Below, piece after piece: positions 1 to 6,207 of a DNA stretch of 15,775 nt. A program made the position numbers and the translations under genes. Origin of the DNA: Gaiellasilicea sp051005735 (lineage in GTDB: Bacteria; Actinomycetota; Thermoleophilia; Gaiellales; Gaiellaceae). The stretch is from assembly GCA_051005735.1 (NCBI GenBank), contig JBPCJB010000020.1, positions 1 to 15,775 on the forward strand, given 5' to 3'. Under the pieces are notes generated by a model that made no database searches, was not told the origin of the DNA, and saw only the letters and a program-made list of their open reading frames with translations. The first letter of the stretch is position 1, and the number at the start of each line of letters is the position of its first letter.

Positions 1-41
1 AGGTCAGCGGCACCGGTGCATGCACCACTGTCGCTTCACGC

Positions 42-48
42 AAGGAGG
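42..48 (+). promoter_or_regulatory. Ribosome binding site deciding the TTG start of the csp gene
   Basis: AAGGAGG is almost fully complementary to the 16S 3' end and lies 8 nt before TTG 57. It is the strongest Shine-Dalgarno I noticed in the window and makes the rare TTG start convincing. Confidence 0.85.
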
Positions 49-56
49 AACATCAG

Positions 57-260
57 TTGGCGCAGGGCACCGTTAAGTGGTTCTCGAACGAGAAGGGCTA
101 CGGATTCATCGAGCGTGAGGGTGGCGAAGACGTCTTCGTCCACTTCTCGGCGATCACGATGGACGGCTACAAGTCGTTGACCGAAGGCCAGCGTGTGGAG
201 TTCGAGGTCGTCCAAGGCCCCAAGGGCGCCCAGGCGGCGAACGTCTCCGCAGTCGCGTAG
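57..260 (+). CDS. cspA: Cold-shock domain protein (CspA family)
   Basis: A 67-residue single cold-shock domain, the usual length for the family. It is an OB-fold RNA/ssDNA-binding protein that acts in the cytoplasm as an RNA chaperone and often as a translation or antitermination factor. The nucleic-acid-binding motifs are visible: GTVKWFSNEKGYGFIE near residues 4-19 holds RNP1, and DVFVHFSAI near 25-33 holds RNP2. The start is TTG at 57, placed by a strong Shine-Dalgarno AAGGAGG at 42-48 with 8 nt spacing; there is no better upstream start. It is monocistronic or the first gene before gatC, because a strong hairpin terminator follows. Family assignment is certain; whether it is cold-induced or constitutive cannot be seen. 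Confidence 0.95.
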   Translation: MAQGTVKWFSNEKGYGFIEREGGEDVFVHFSAITMDGYKSLTEGQRVEFEVVQGPKGAQAANVSAVA

Positions 261-283
261 AGCACTTCCGGATTTCGAGTCAC

Positions 284-313
284 CGAGAGCCCCGGAAGGG
301 GCTCTCGCTTTTG
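284..313 (+). terminator. Intrinsic terminator after the csp gene
   Basis: The perfect stem GAGAGCCCC (285-293) / GGGGCTCTC (298-306) is closed by a GGAA tetraloop, extended by one C-G pair (284/307), and followed by CTTTT (308-312). It begins 24 nt after the csp stop. The T-run is short, so readthrough into gatC is possible. The gatC Shine-Dalgarno GAGG (315-318) starts two bases after the T-run. Confidence 0.85.
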
Positions 314-327
314 CGAGGATGGTCTTG

Positions 328-612
328 ATGGCGATCACACGTGAAGAGGTGCTGCACGTCGCGAAGCTGGCTCGGCTCGAGCTGAGAGACGACGAGGTCG
401 AGCGATTGACGCTCGAGCTCGGAGCGATCCTCGAAGCCGTCGGCAAGGTGGCCGAGCTCGACCTCGACGACGTGCCGCCGACCTCGCATCCGCTCGAGCT
501 CGTGAATACCTGGCGTGAGGACGAGCCGCACGAGTCGCTCGGGCTCGACGCAGTCTTCGCGAACGCGCCGCAGCGCGAAGGCGACCTCTTCCGCGTGCCG
601 CCGACGACATGA
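328..612 (+). CDS. gatC: Asp-tRNA(Asn)/Glu-tRNA(Gln) amidotransferase subunit C
   Basis: A 94-residue protein of typical GatC length. GatC is the small subunit that wraps around the GatA-GatB interface and stabilises the amidotransferase, which converts misacylated Asp-tRNA(Asn) or Glu-tRNA(Gln) to the amide form. Family marks are the N-terminal ITREEVLHVAKLARLEL helix (residues 3-19), a second helix around ERLTLELGAILEAVGKVAEL, and the C-terminal extended part with REDEP and GDLFRVP. Two in-frame ATGs exist, 319 and 328. I chose 328 because GAGG at 315-318 gives 9 nt spacing, whereas nothing usable precedes 319. It sits directly after the csp terminator and 103 nt before gatA, an unusually wide gap for this operon. 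Confidence 0.93.
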   Translation: MAITREEVLHVAKLARLELRDDEVERLTLELGAILEAVGKVAELDLDDVPPTSHPLELVNTWREDEPHESLGLDAVFANAPQREGDLFRVPPTT

Positions 613-715
613 CCGTGGAGAAGTCGACCCGAAGCCGACACAGCTCCGGCACACACCGGTATGTCCTTTCCTGCGACGCTGTTCGCAGGGGGGCCGTGCG
701 CCCCCATTGGGGGGG
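613..715 (+). other. Hairpin-rich gap between gatC and gatA
   Basis: This 103-nt stretch interrupts an otherwise tightly overlapped operon. It holds CTGCGA (671-676) / TCGCAG (683-688) around a six-base loop. A G6 run (688-693) can pair with C5 (701-705). The same C5 run can instead pair with the G7 run (709-715) across ATT. The second and third pairings exclude each other, and the last would occlude the bases before the gatA ATG. I recognise no known riboswitch class. It could also be ordinary GC-rich spacer. Confidence 0.4.
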
Positions 716-2146
716 ATGGGGGCCTCGCCCGTGAGCGCCATCATCGACACGCTGCGTCTCACCGCCGAAGAGGCGAGCGGTCTGCTCGAGCGGAAGGAGG
801 TCACCGCGGCCGAGCTCCACCGCGCGTACCTCGCCGCCGCCGCCGAGCGCGACTCCGAGCTGCACTGCTACCTCCGCCTCGTCGAGGAGCCAGTCGGCGA
901 CGGCGTGCCGATCGCGCTCAAGGACGTGATCTCGACCCACGGAATCGAGACGACGGCGGGCTCCAAGCTCCTCGCCGGCTACGTGCCTCCATTCGACTCG
1001 ACCGTCGCCGCCCGCTGCAAGGCCGCAGGCCTGCCGATCATCGGAAAGACGAACACGGACGAGTTCGCGATGGGCTCCTCGACGGAGAACTCGGCCTACG
1101 GCCCGTCACGCAACCCGTGGGATCCCGAGCGCGTCCCCGGGGGCTCGGGAGGCGGCTCCGCAGCGGCGGTCTCGGCGGGGCTCGCGCCGTGGGCGCTCGG
1201 CTCGGACACCGGCGGCTCGATCAAGCAGCCCTCGGCGCTCTGCGGCAACGTCGGCCTGCGCCCGACCTACGGGACGGTCAGCCGTTACGGGATCGTCGCG
1301 TTCGCCTCCAGCCTCGACCAGGTCGGCCCGGTGGCGAGGAACGTCCGCGACTGTGCGCTCCTCTACTCGCTCATCGCCGGTCGCGACGAGCGCGACTCCA
1401 CCACCGTCGAGCTCCCCGAGCCGGTCCGCCTGCCCGAGGGGGAGGATTTGAGCGGCCTGCGGGTCGGCATCCCGAAGGAGCTGAACGAGGCCGAGGGAAT
1501 CGAGCCGGGCGTGACCGAGGCCGTCCAGGCCGCGATCGAGCTTGCTCGCTCCCTCGGGGCGGAGGTGGGGGAATGCGAGCTGCCGCGCTCGGTCGAGTAC
1601 GGGATGCCGTGCTACTACCTGATCGCCCCGGCCGAGGCGTCGTCCAATCTCGCTCGCTATGACGGCGTCCGCTCCGGGCTGCGCGTCGACGGCGAGCGCT
1701 ACCAGGAGATGGTCGAGCGCACGCGCGACGCCGGTTTCGGCGACGAGCCCAAGCGCCGGATCATGCTCGGCACCTACGCGCTCTCGGCCGGCTACTTCGA
1801 TGCCTTCTACGGGCAGGCGCAGAAGGTGCGGACTGTGATCGCGCGGGAGCACGCGGCCGCGTTCGAGCGCTTCGACGTCCTCGTCTCGCCGACCTCGCCG
1901 ACGGTCGCCTTCAAGCTGGGGGAGAAGGCGACGAACCCGCTCGCGATGTATCTCTCCGACCTGCTCACGATCCCCTCCTGCATGGCGGGACTGCCCGGGC
2001 TGAACATTCCCTGCGGTCTCTCCGAGGGGCTGCCCGTGGGACTCCAGCTGATCGGGCCGCAGTTCTCCGAGAACACGCTCTTTCGCATCGGCCACGCGCT
2101 CGAGACGGCGCTCGGCTTCGATCCCGTACCGGAGCGTCTCCGGTGA
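716..2146 (+). CDS. gatA: Asp-tRNA(Asn)/Glu-tRNA(Gln) amidotransferase subunit A (amidase)
   Basis: A 476-residue amidase-signature protein, the glutaminase subunit that hydrolyses glutamine and channels ammonia to GatB. The Ser-cisSer-Lys triad is intact: Lys69 in IALKDVIS, cis-Ser144 in PGGSGGGS, and nucleophile Ser168 in GSDTGGSIKQPS. The 75- and 24-residue spacings match those of characterised GatA proteins. The C-terminal part (SPTSPTVAFKLGEK, then NIPCGLSEGLPVGLQLIG) is also typical. The start is uncertain: ATG 716 directly abuts a G7 run, while GTG 731 gives a product beginning MSAIIDTL and has GGGGG about 8 nt upstream. The stop overlaps the gatB start as GTGA, implying translational coupling. 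Confidence 0.95.
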   Translation: MGASPVSAIIDTLRLTAEEASGLLERKEVTAAELHRAYLAAAAERDSELHCYLRLVEEPVGDGVPIALKDVISTHGIETTAGSKLLAGYVPPFDSTVAARCKAAGLPIIGKTNTDEFAMGSSTENSAYGPSRNPWDPERVPGGSGGGSAAAVSAGLAPWALGSDTGGSIKQPSALCGNVGLRPTYGTVSRYGIVAFASSLDQVGPVARNVRDCALLYSLIAGRDERDSTTVELPEPVRLPEGEDLSGLRVGIPKELNEAEGIEPGVTEAVQAAIELARSLGAEVGECELPRSVEYGMPCYYLIAPAEASSNLARYDGVRSGLRVDGERYQEMVERTRDAGFGDEPKRRIMLGTYALSAGYFDAFYGQAQKVRTVIAREHAAAFERFDVLVSPTSPTVAFKLGEKATNPLAMYLSDLLTIPSCMAGLPGLNIPCGLSEGLPVGLQLIGPQFSENTLFRIGHALETALGFDPVPERLR

Positions 2147-3549
2147 ACGCCTGGGAACCTGTCGTCGGGCTGGAGATCCACGTCCAGCTGAAGACGCGGA
2201 CGAAGATGTTCTGCCGCTGCGCCAACGGGTTCGGCGGCGGTGAGAACGCCCAGACCTGTCCGGTGTGCCTCGCGCTACCCGGCGCGCTCCCGGTTCCGAA
2301 CCGGATCGCGCTCGAGTGGACCCTCAAGCTCGGGCTCGCACTCGGCTGCGAGATCCCCGAGGGCGCCGTCTTCGCGCGCAAGAACTACTTCTATCCGGAT
2401 TCCCCGAAGGGATATCAGATCTCTCAATACGATCGACCTTCTTGCATCAACGGCAAGATGCTAGTGCCAAGCGCCGACGGAGACCATGAGGTTGGGATCG
2501 TCCGAGCCCATCTCGAGGAGGACGCGGCGAAGACCGTTCACGTCGGCGGTCGCACGGGCCGGATCGGCGGCGCCGAGCACTCGCTCGTCGACTTCAACCG
2601 CGTCGGCACGCCGCTCGTCGAGATCGTCACCGGTCCCGACATCCACTCCTCCGAGGACGCACGGCGCTTCCTCCAGCTCCTGCGCCAGACGATCGTCGAG
2701 CTCGGGATCTCCGACGCGGAGATGGAGAAGGGAACGCTGCGTGTCGACGCGAACGTCTCGGTCCGACCGGCCGGGTCCGCCGAGCTGCGGACCCGGTGCG
2801 AGCTCAAGAACATGAACTCCTTCCGTTTCGTCGCCCAGGGGATCGACGCCGAGGTCGCGCGCCAGATCGCGGTCTACGAGTCGGGCGCCGAGGTTGTCCA
2901 GGAGACCTACGACTTCGACGCATCTTCCGGCACGCTCACCCCGCGGCGCTCCAAGGAGGAGGCCGACGACTACCGCTACTTTCCCGAGCCGGATCTCGTC
3001 CCCGTCGAGCCGCCGGCCGAGCTCGTCGAGCGCCTCCGCGCGGAGCTGCCGGAGCTGCCGTCCGTCCGGATCCGCCGGCTCGAGCGGGAGCTCGACCTCG
3101 ACCGGGCGCTCGTGCTCGTCACCGGCGGGCTCGACCGGCTCTACGAGGAGACCGTTGCCGCAGGCGCGGAACCGCGCGCGGCGGCGAACCTGATCGCGAA
3201 CCGGCTCGCCGGAACGAACGGAAACGGCGTCGACCCGAGCGAGCTCGCGCAGCTCGTGGAGGCACGCGACCGGATCCCGCGGTCTGTGCTCGACGAGGCG
3301 CTCGCACGGGTCGGCGACCCCGACTTCGCGGCCGGTCCGTATCTGGCTCAGGAAGCCGTCTCCGACACGGACGAGCTCGAGCCCGTGATCGCGCGCGTCG
3401 TGGCCGAGAACCCGGGCCAGGTCGCCGCCTACCGCGGCGGGAAGGAGGGGCTGCTCGGCTTCTTCGTCGGCCAGGTGCTGAAGGAGACGGGCGGCAAGGC
3501 GAACGCCCGCATCGTCAGCGAGCTCGTGCGGGAACGTCTCCGCGCGTGA
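2143..3549 (+). CDS. gatB: Asp-tRNA(Asn)/Glu-tRNA(Gln) amidotransferase subunit B
   Basis: A 468-residue full-length GatB, the kinase/amidotransferase subunit. It activates the misacylated aminoacyl-tRNA with ATP and transfers ammonia received from GatA. It begins with the family hallmark WEPVVGLEIHVQLKT. Four cysteines (C24, C26, C39, C42 in CRC...CPVC) form the zinc-binding knuckle seen in many GatB proteins. PKGYQISQYDRP and HLEEDAAK are the catalytic-core motifs, followed by DFNRVGTPLVEIVT. The C-terminal helical and YqeY-like tail (about 300-468) binds tRNA. GTG 2143 overlaps the gatA stop by 4 nt, with GGAG at 2131-2134. The stop again overlaps the next gene as GTGA. Confidence 0.96.
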   Translation: MNAWEPVVGLEIHVQLKTRTKMFCRCANGFGGGENAQTCPVCLALPGALPVPNRIALEWTLKLGLALGCEIPEGAVFARKNYFYPDSPKGYQISQYDRPSCINGKMLVPSADGDHEVGIVRAHLEEDAAKTVHVGGRTGRIGGAEHSLVDFNRVGTPLVEIVTGPDIHSSEDARRFLQLLRQTIVELGISDAEMEKGTLRVDANVSVRPAGSAELRTRCELKNMNSFRFVAQGIDAEVARQIAVYESGAEVVQETYDFDASSGTLTPRRSKEEADDYRYFPEPDLVPVEPPAELVERLRAELPELPSVRIRRLERELDLDRALVLVTGGLDRLYEETVAAGAEPRAAANLIANRLAGTNGNGVDPSELAQLVEARDRIPRSVLDEALARVGDPDFAAGPYLAQEAVSDTDELEPVIARVVAENPGQVAAYRGGKEGLLGFFVGQVLKETGGKANARIVSELVRERLRA

Positions 3550-4052
3550 ATCCCCAGTTCCGCAAGGTCGCGCTGATCGCGGCGTCGCTCGGACTCCTGC
3601 TCAGCCTCTTTCTCGCCCTGCGGCCGGAGGACGACGAGACGGCCGCCCCGACGACGACCGCGACTCCGACCACAACGACGGCCACCACGACCGCGCCCCA
3701 AACGACAGATGACGACACGACGGCTTCTGCGACGACCGCCGAGCCGCCGCCGGCGACCACCGCTCCGACACCGCCCGGACCTCCTGCGCTCGTGCGGATC
3801 CAGCTCGAGGTGAGGAGCGGCGCCGAACCGGGGCTCGTCCGACGATTCTCGGTCAAGCAGGGCCGGCAGGTCGCGATCGTCGTCCAGTCCGAGCTCTCGG
3901 ACCACATCCACCTGCACGGCTACGACTTGATGGCCGACGTCGCACCGGGAGCGCCCGGCACGATCCGCTTCACGGCCGACGTGCCCGGCCGCTTCGAGCT
4001 CGAGCTCGAGGATCGCGGCCTTCAGATCGCCGACCTCGAGGTCCGTCCCTGA
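3546..4052 (+). CDS. Membrane-anchored Thr-rich cupredoxin-like protein
   Basis: A 168-residue protein starting at GTG 3546, overlapping the gatB stop as GTGA. Residues about 7-25 (VALIAASLGLLLSLFLAL) form a signal anchor or signal peptide without a lipobox cysteine. A low-complexity Thr/Pro/Asp linker follows (about 30-78), as in surface proteins crossing the cell wall. Residues about 79-168 resemble an all-beta cupredoxin-like domain: a QLEVRSG strand, VKQGRQVAIVVQSELSDHIHLHGYD, then PGTIRFTADVPGRFELELED. The His cluster HIHLH could bind copper or another metal. The Cys/His/Met C-terminal loop of blue copper proteins is absent, so a type 1 site is unlikely. It is followed by a polytopic membrane protein in a coupled arrangement. 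Function unknown; a periplasm-side metal-binding or sensing partner is my inference. Confidence 0.8.
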   Translation: MNPQFRKVALIAASLGLLLSLFLALRPEDDETAAPTTTATPTTTTATTTAPQTTDDDTTASATTAEPPPATTAPTPPGPPALVRIQLEVRSGAEPGLVRRFSVKQGRQVAIVVQSELSDHIHLHGYDLMADVAPGAPGTIRFTADVPGRFELELEDRGLQIADLEVRP

Positions 4053-5407
4053 CCCTCCTCGCGCACGGAATCGGCGGCGTCCGCGACCTGCCGGTTCCGA
4101 CGTGGCTCTTCATGTGGGGCGCGGCCGTGGTGCTCGTGCTCTCGTTCCTCCTCCTCGGGACGCTCTGGAAGCGCTCGCAGCTCGAGCCGCGCGCCGAGGG
4201 TCGGGCCTTTCCCCCCGGTCTCGAGCGCGCGCTCCGGTCGCCCGCGCTGCGCGTCCTCCTCGGCGCCGCCTCGGCCGGCCTGCTGGTCCTCGTCTTCCTG
4301 ACTGCGCTTCTCGGCGAGCCGTCCTCGGCGACGAACCTGGCGCCGACGTTCGTCTACGTCATCTTCTGGCTCGGGGTGGTGCCGCTCCAGGTCGTGCTCG
4401 GAAACGTCTGGCCGGCGCTCAACCCATGGCTTGCGATCGCGAGCGCCGTGTCCTGGATCTGGCGCTCCCTCGGGCGATCTTGGAATCCGATCGTCGCCTA
4501 CCCGGAGCGGCTCGGCGTCTATCCCGCGGCGCTCCTGCTCTTCGCCTTCGTCGCGCTCGAGCTCTGCTACGTCGATCCGGCGAATCCGCGGGCGCTTGCG
4601 CTCGCGATCGCGCTCTACAGCTACGCGACGTGGTTCGGGATGGCGGCCGTCGGCCGGCGCCTCTGGGCCGAGCGGGGCGAGGCGTTCACCGTCTACTTCG
4701 GCCTGCTCGCCCGGATCGCTCCCTTTGGCGAGCGGAACGGCCGACTCGTGACGCGGATGCCGTTCTCCGGCCTCGCCGACTCGGAGCCGCGGCCGGGAAT
4801 GCTCGCGGTCGTCGCAGTCATGCTCGGCTCGGTCGGCTTCGATGGCCTCAGCCGCTCGGCCGCGTGGCAGGACCTGCGTGCGCGCGTCGAGGGACCGTAC
4901 GTCCTCGACTCGCCGGGCGTTGCGGATCTCGTCGGGACGCTCCTCGCGCTCGCCGGCCTCCTTGGCTGCGTCGCGGCCGTTGTCCTGGCGTATCTCGCGG
5001 CGATGCGCCTCGCCCGACGAGTTGCGCGGGCGGAGCGGCCGCTCGAGCCGGAGTTCCTCCAGAGCCTCGTGCCAATCGCGCTCGTCTACGCCGTCGCGCA
5101 CTACTTCACGTTGCTCGTCGTCCAGGGGCAGTTCGCGCTGCCGCTCGCCTCGGATCCGTTCGGCTACGGCTGGGATCTGCTCGGAGCCGCCGATTTCGCG
5201 CCGAACCTGGCGCCGCTCTCGCCGAACGCGGTCTGGTACGTGCAGGTGGGGGCGCTCGTCGCCGGCCACGTCGCGGGGCTCGCGGTCGCTCACGACCTCG
5301 CGGTCACCCTCTTTCCGCCGAGGTCGGCGCTACGCTCGCAGTACGCGCTCCTCGCGCTGATGGTCGCCTACACGGTTGGAGGGTTGTGGCTGCTCTCGCA
5401 GGACTAG
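4049..5407 (+). CDS. Polytopic membrane protein, about 11 transmembrane segments, probable CTG start
   Basis: The conventional start would be ATG 4112, but that falls inside the first hydrophobic segment and has no Shine-Dalgarno. Extending the frame to CTG 4049 adds a TLLAHGIGGVRDLPVPTW lead, creates a CTGA overlap with the upstream stop, and places GAGGT (4038-4042) 6 nt upstream. The resulting 452-residue protein has about 11 hydrophobic helices and conserved-looking motifs: GNVWPALNPW, YFGLLARIAPFG, VGFDGLSRS, VAHYFTLLVVQGQ and GHVAGLAVAHD. The last two place His residues within or near membrane helices, suggesting metal or proton handling. From memory, actinobacterial relatives are sometimes labelled 'fenitrothion hydrolase'; I cannot verify this and do not endorse that activity. 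It is coupled to the cupredoxin-like gene upstream and a micropeptide downstream. Confidence 0.82.
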   Translation: MTLLAHGIGGVRDLPVPTWLFMWGAAVVLVLSFLLLGTLWKRSQLEPRAEGRAFPPGLERALRSPALRVLLGAASAGLLVLVFLTALLGEPSSATNLAPTFVYVIFWLGVVPLQVVLGNVWPALNPWLAIASAVSWIWRSLGRSWNPIVAYPERLGVYPAALLLFAFVALELCYVDPANPRALALAIALYSYATWFGMAAVGRRLWAERGEAFTVYFGLLARIAPFGERNGRLVTRMPFSGLADSEPRPGMLAVVAVMLGSVGFDGLSRSAAWQDLRARVEGPYVLDSPGVADLVGTLLALAGLLGCVAAVVLAYLAAMRLARRVARAERPLEPEFLQSLVPIALVYAVAHYFTLLVVQGQFALPLASDPFGYGWDLLGAADFAPNLAPLSPNAVWYVQVGALVAGHVAGLAVAHDLAVTLFPPRSALRSQYALLALMVAYTVGGLWLLSQD

Positions 5408-5520
5408 CTGCGCACGGGGGAGTAGCGGGCGCGGTCGTCGAGCTCCTGCTCGTCGTCGGCCTGCTCGCCGTCTTCCTCGCGGTGTATCTCCGCGAGCGGC
5501 GCTCAGGCGGGGAGGACTAG
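5386..5520 (+). CDS. Putative 44-residue single-pass membrane peptide
   Basis: This reading frame opens at GTG 5386, inside the last codons of the polytopic gene (22-nt overlap), and ends at TAG 5518-5520. The product is AALAGLAAHG followed by a continuous hydrophobic stretch (VVELLLVVGLLAVFLAVYL) and a basic-acidic tail RERRSGGED. That is a clean single-helix topology with a positive-inside end. GGAGG at 5378-5382 is near the start but closer (3 nt) than ideal. It fills the interval between the polytopic gene and the bidirectional hairpin. Small single-helix proteins often act as subunits of larger membrane proteins; that role here is inference. It could be a chance open frame. Confidence 0.5.
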   Translation: MAALAGLAAHGGVAGAVVELLLVVGLLAVFLAVYLRERRSGGED

Positions 5521-5537
5521 GAGGGTCTCGCTCCTAG
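5517..5537. terminator. Bidirectional hairpin between convergent genes
   Basis: CTAGGAG (5517-5523) and CTCCTAG (5531-5537) form a perfect 7-bp stem around GGTCTCG. The stem contains the TAG stop of the plus-strand micropeptide and the TAG stop of the minus-strand Rpf-like gene. There is no T-run on either side, so it is at best a structure-driven or factor-assisted terminator. Confidence 0.45.
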
Positions 5538-6085
5538 ATCAACCCACAGGATCGCGCTGTATTGGGCCATGGGTGAAAGCCTCGTCCACTTTGGTACGCG
5601 CGCTCCGCCACCCACATCTGCTCGATCGCCGTCCAGCGGTTGGCGGTGCCCTTTCGACGTAACAGCTCCGGCCCGTACGTGCGCTGAAACGAGATATTCA
5701 TCTGCAGGCCTCCGAAGAATCCATTGCCCGTTTGCGTCGCCCAGCCCTGCGCCGGATGACGCTCGTGGAGATGGATACAGAGCCACTGGGAGCGGTGCGG
5801 CGGGGCTGCGGCGCGGCGCTCGGCGGCGAGTGCGCGCCGGCGCCAGAGGTCTCGGACCCACGCGCGGTAGGTGTTGCTGTCGATCTTGCGCTCGCTGTAG
5901 GTCGTCGGCGTGCGGGGCGATCTCATGAGCTTCTGCCAGCGCCAGGTCTCGGTGCGATAGTCGTCGATCTGCTCGACCAGGCTCACCCGGGTCGACCGCG
6001 CATCGGCGAGCTGGGGCCGGGCGAGCGCCGCGAGCACAAGCACGAGGACACCGGCGAGGAGCAGCATGCGAACAGACAGGTTCAA
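5534..6085 (-). CDS. Secreted Rpf-like transglycosylase (lysozyme-like fold)
   Basis: A 183-residue protein. The start is TTG 6085, 5-6 nt after AAGGGGGT (6098-6091); ATG 6067 is the fallback. Residues 1-28 are a Sec signal peptide (LLLAGVLVLVLAALA, cleavage near ADA). A basic, helical Trp-rich middle (about 40-95) follows. Residues about 101-183 match the resuscitation-promoting-factor domain: WLCIHLHE, then GWATQTGNGFFGGLQMN, then a C-terminal WVAERAYQSGRGFHPWPN and a final Cys. Glu108 lies where the Rpf catalytic glutamate sits; Cys103 and Cys180 could form a disulphide. Such enzymes cleave peptidoglycan glycan strands during growth or exit from dormancy. It is convergent with the membrane operon. 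No LysM, G5 or other wall-binding domain is visible. Confidence 0.87.
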   Translation of the reverse strand: MNLSVRMLLLAGVLVLVLAALARPQLADARSTRVSLVEQIDDYRTETWRWQKLMRSPRTPTTYSERKIDSNTYRAWVRDLWRRRALAAERRAAAPPHRSQWLCIHLHERHPAQGWATQTGNGFFGGLQMNISFQRTYGPELLRRKGTANRWTAIEQMWVAERAYQSGRGFHPWPNTARSCGLI

Positions 6086-6207
6086 ACGAGACCCCCTTGA
6101 ACGGAAACAGGATCGGCCGCCGGGACGCGGAGGAACCGCAGGCATCCGGGCAACGCGTGTAGCCGGGCCAGGCTAGCAGCGTGATTGTTTGCAAAAGGTA
6201 AGTTCTG

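Noticed and set aside
3632..3780. ACG/ACC-rich stretch as a DNA tandem repeat
   Set aside because: It is the coding sequence of the Thr/Pro linker in the cupredoxin-like protein; no regular repeat unit is kept.
4022..5293. Long minus-strand open frame (over 420 codons) opposite the polytopic gene
   Set aside because: Its product is a low-complexity mix of Arg, Glu, Asp and Pro, typical of the antisense frame of a GC-rich gene; the plus frame has clear membrane helices.
4112..5407. Polytopic membrane protein starting at ATG 4112
   Set aside because: It would begin inside the first hydrophobic helix and has no Shine-Dalgarno; CTG 4049 explains the overlap, the ribosome site and the N-terminal residues better.
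5517..6194. Alternative minus-strand frame of 225 codons over the Rpf-like gene
   Set aside because: Low-complexity Arg/Ala/Pro composition; the competing frame has a signal peptide and the Rpf catalytic region.
6086..6207. ydaO-type (c-di-AMP) riboswitch before the Rpf-like gene
   Set aside because: Such riboswitches are known before actinobacterial rpf genes, so I looked, but I could not find the conserved motifs, and the gap of about 120 nt shows only short GC stems. A TAGCCT (6175-6170, minus) could be a -10, but no -35 fits.
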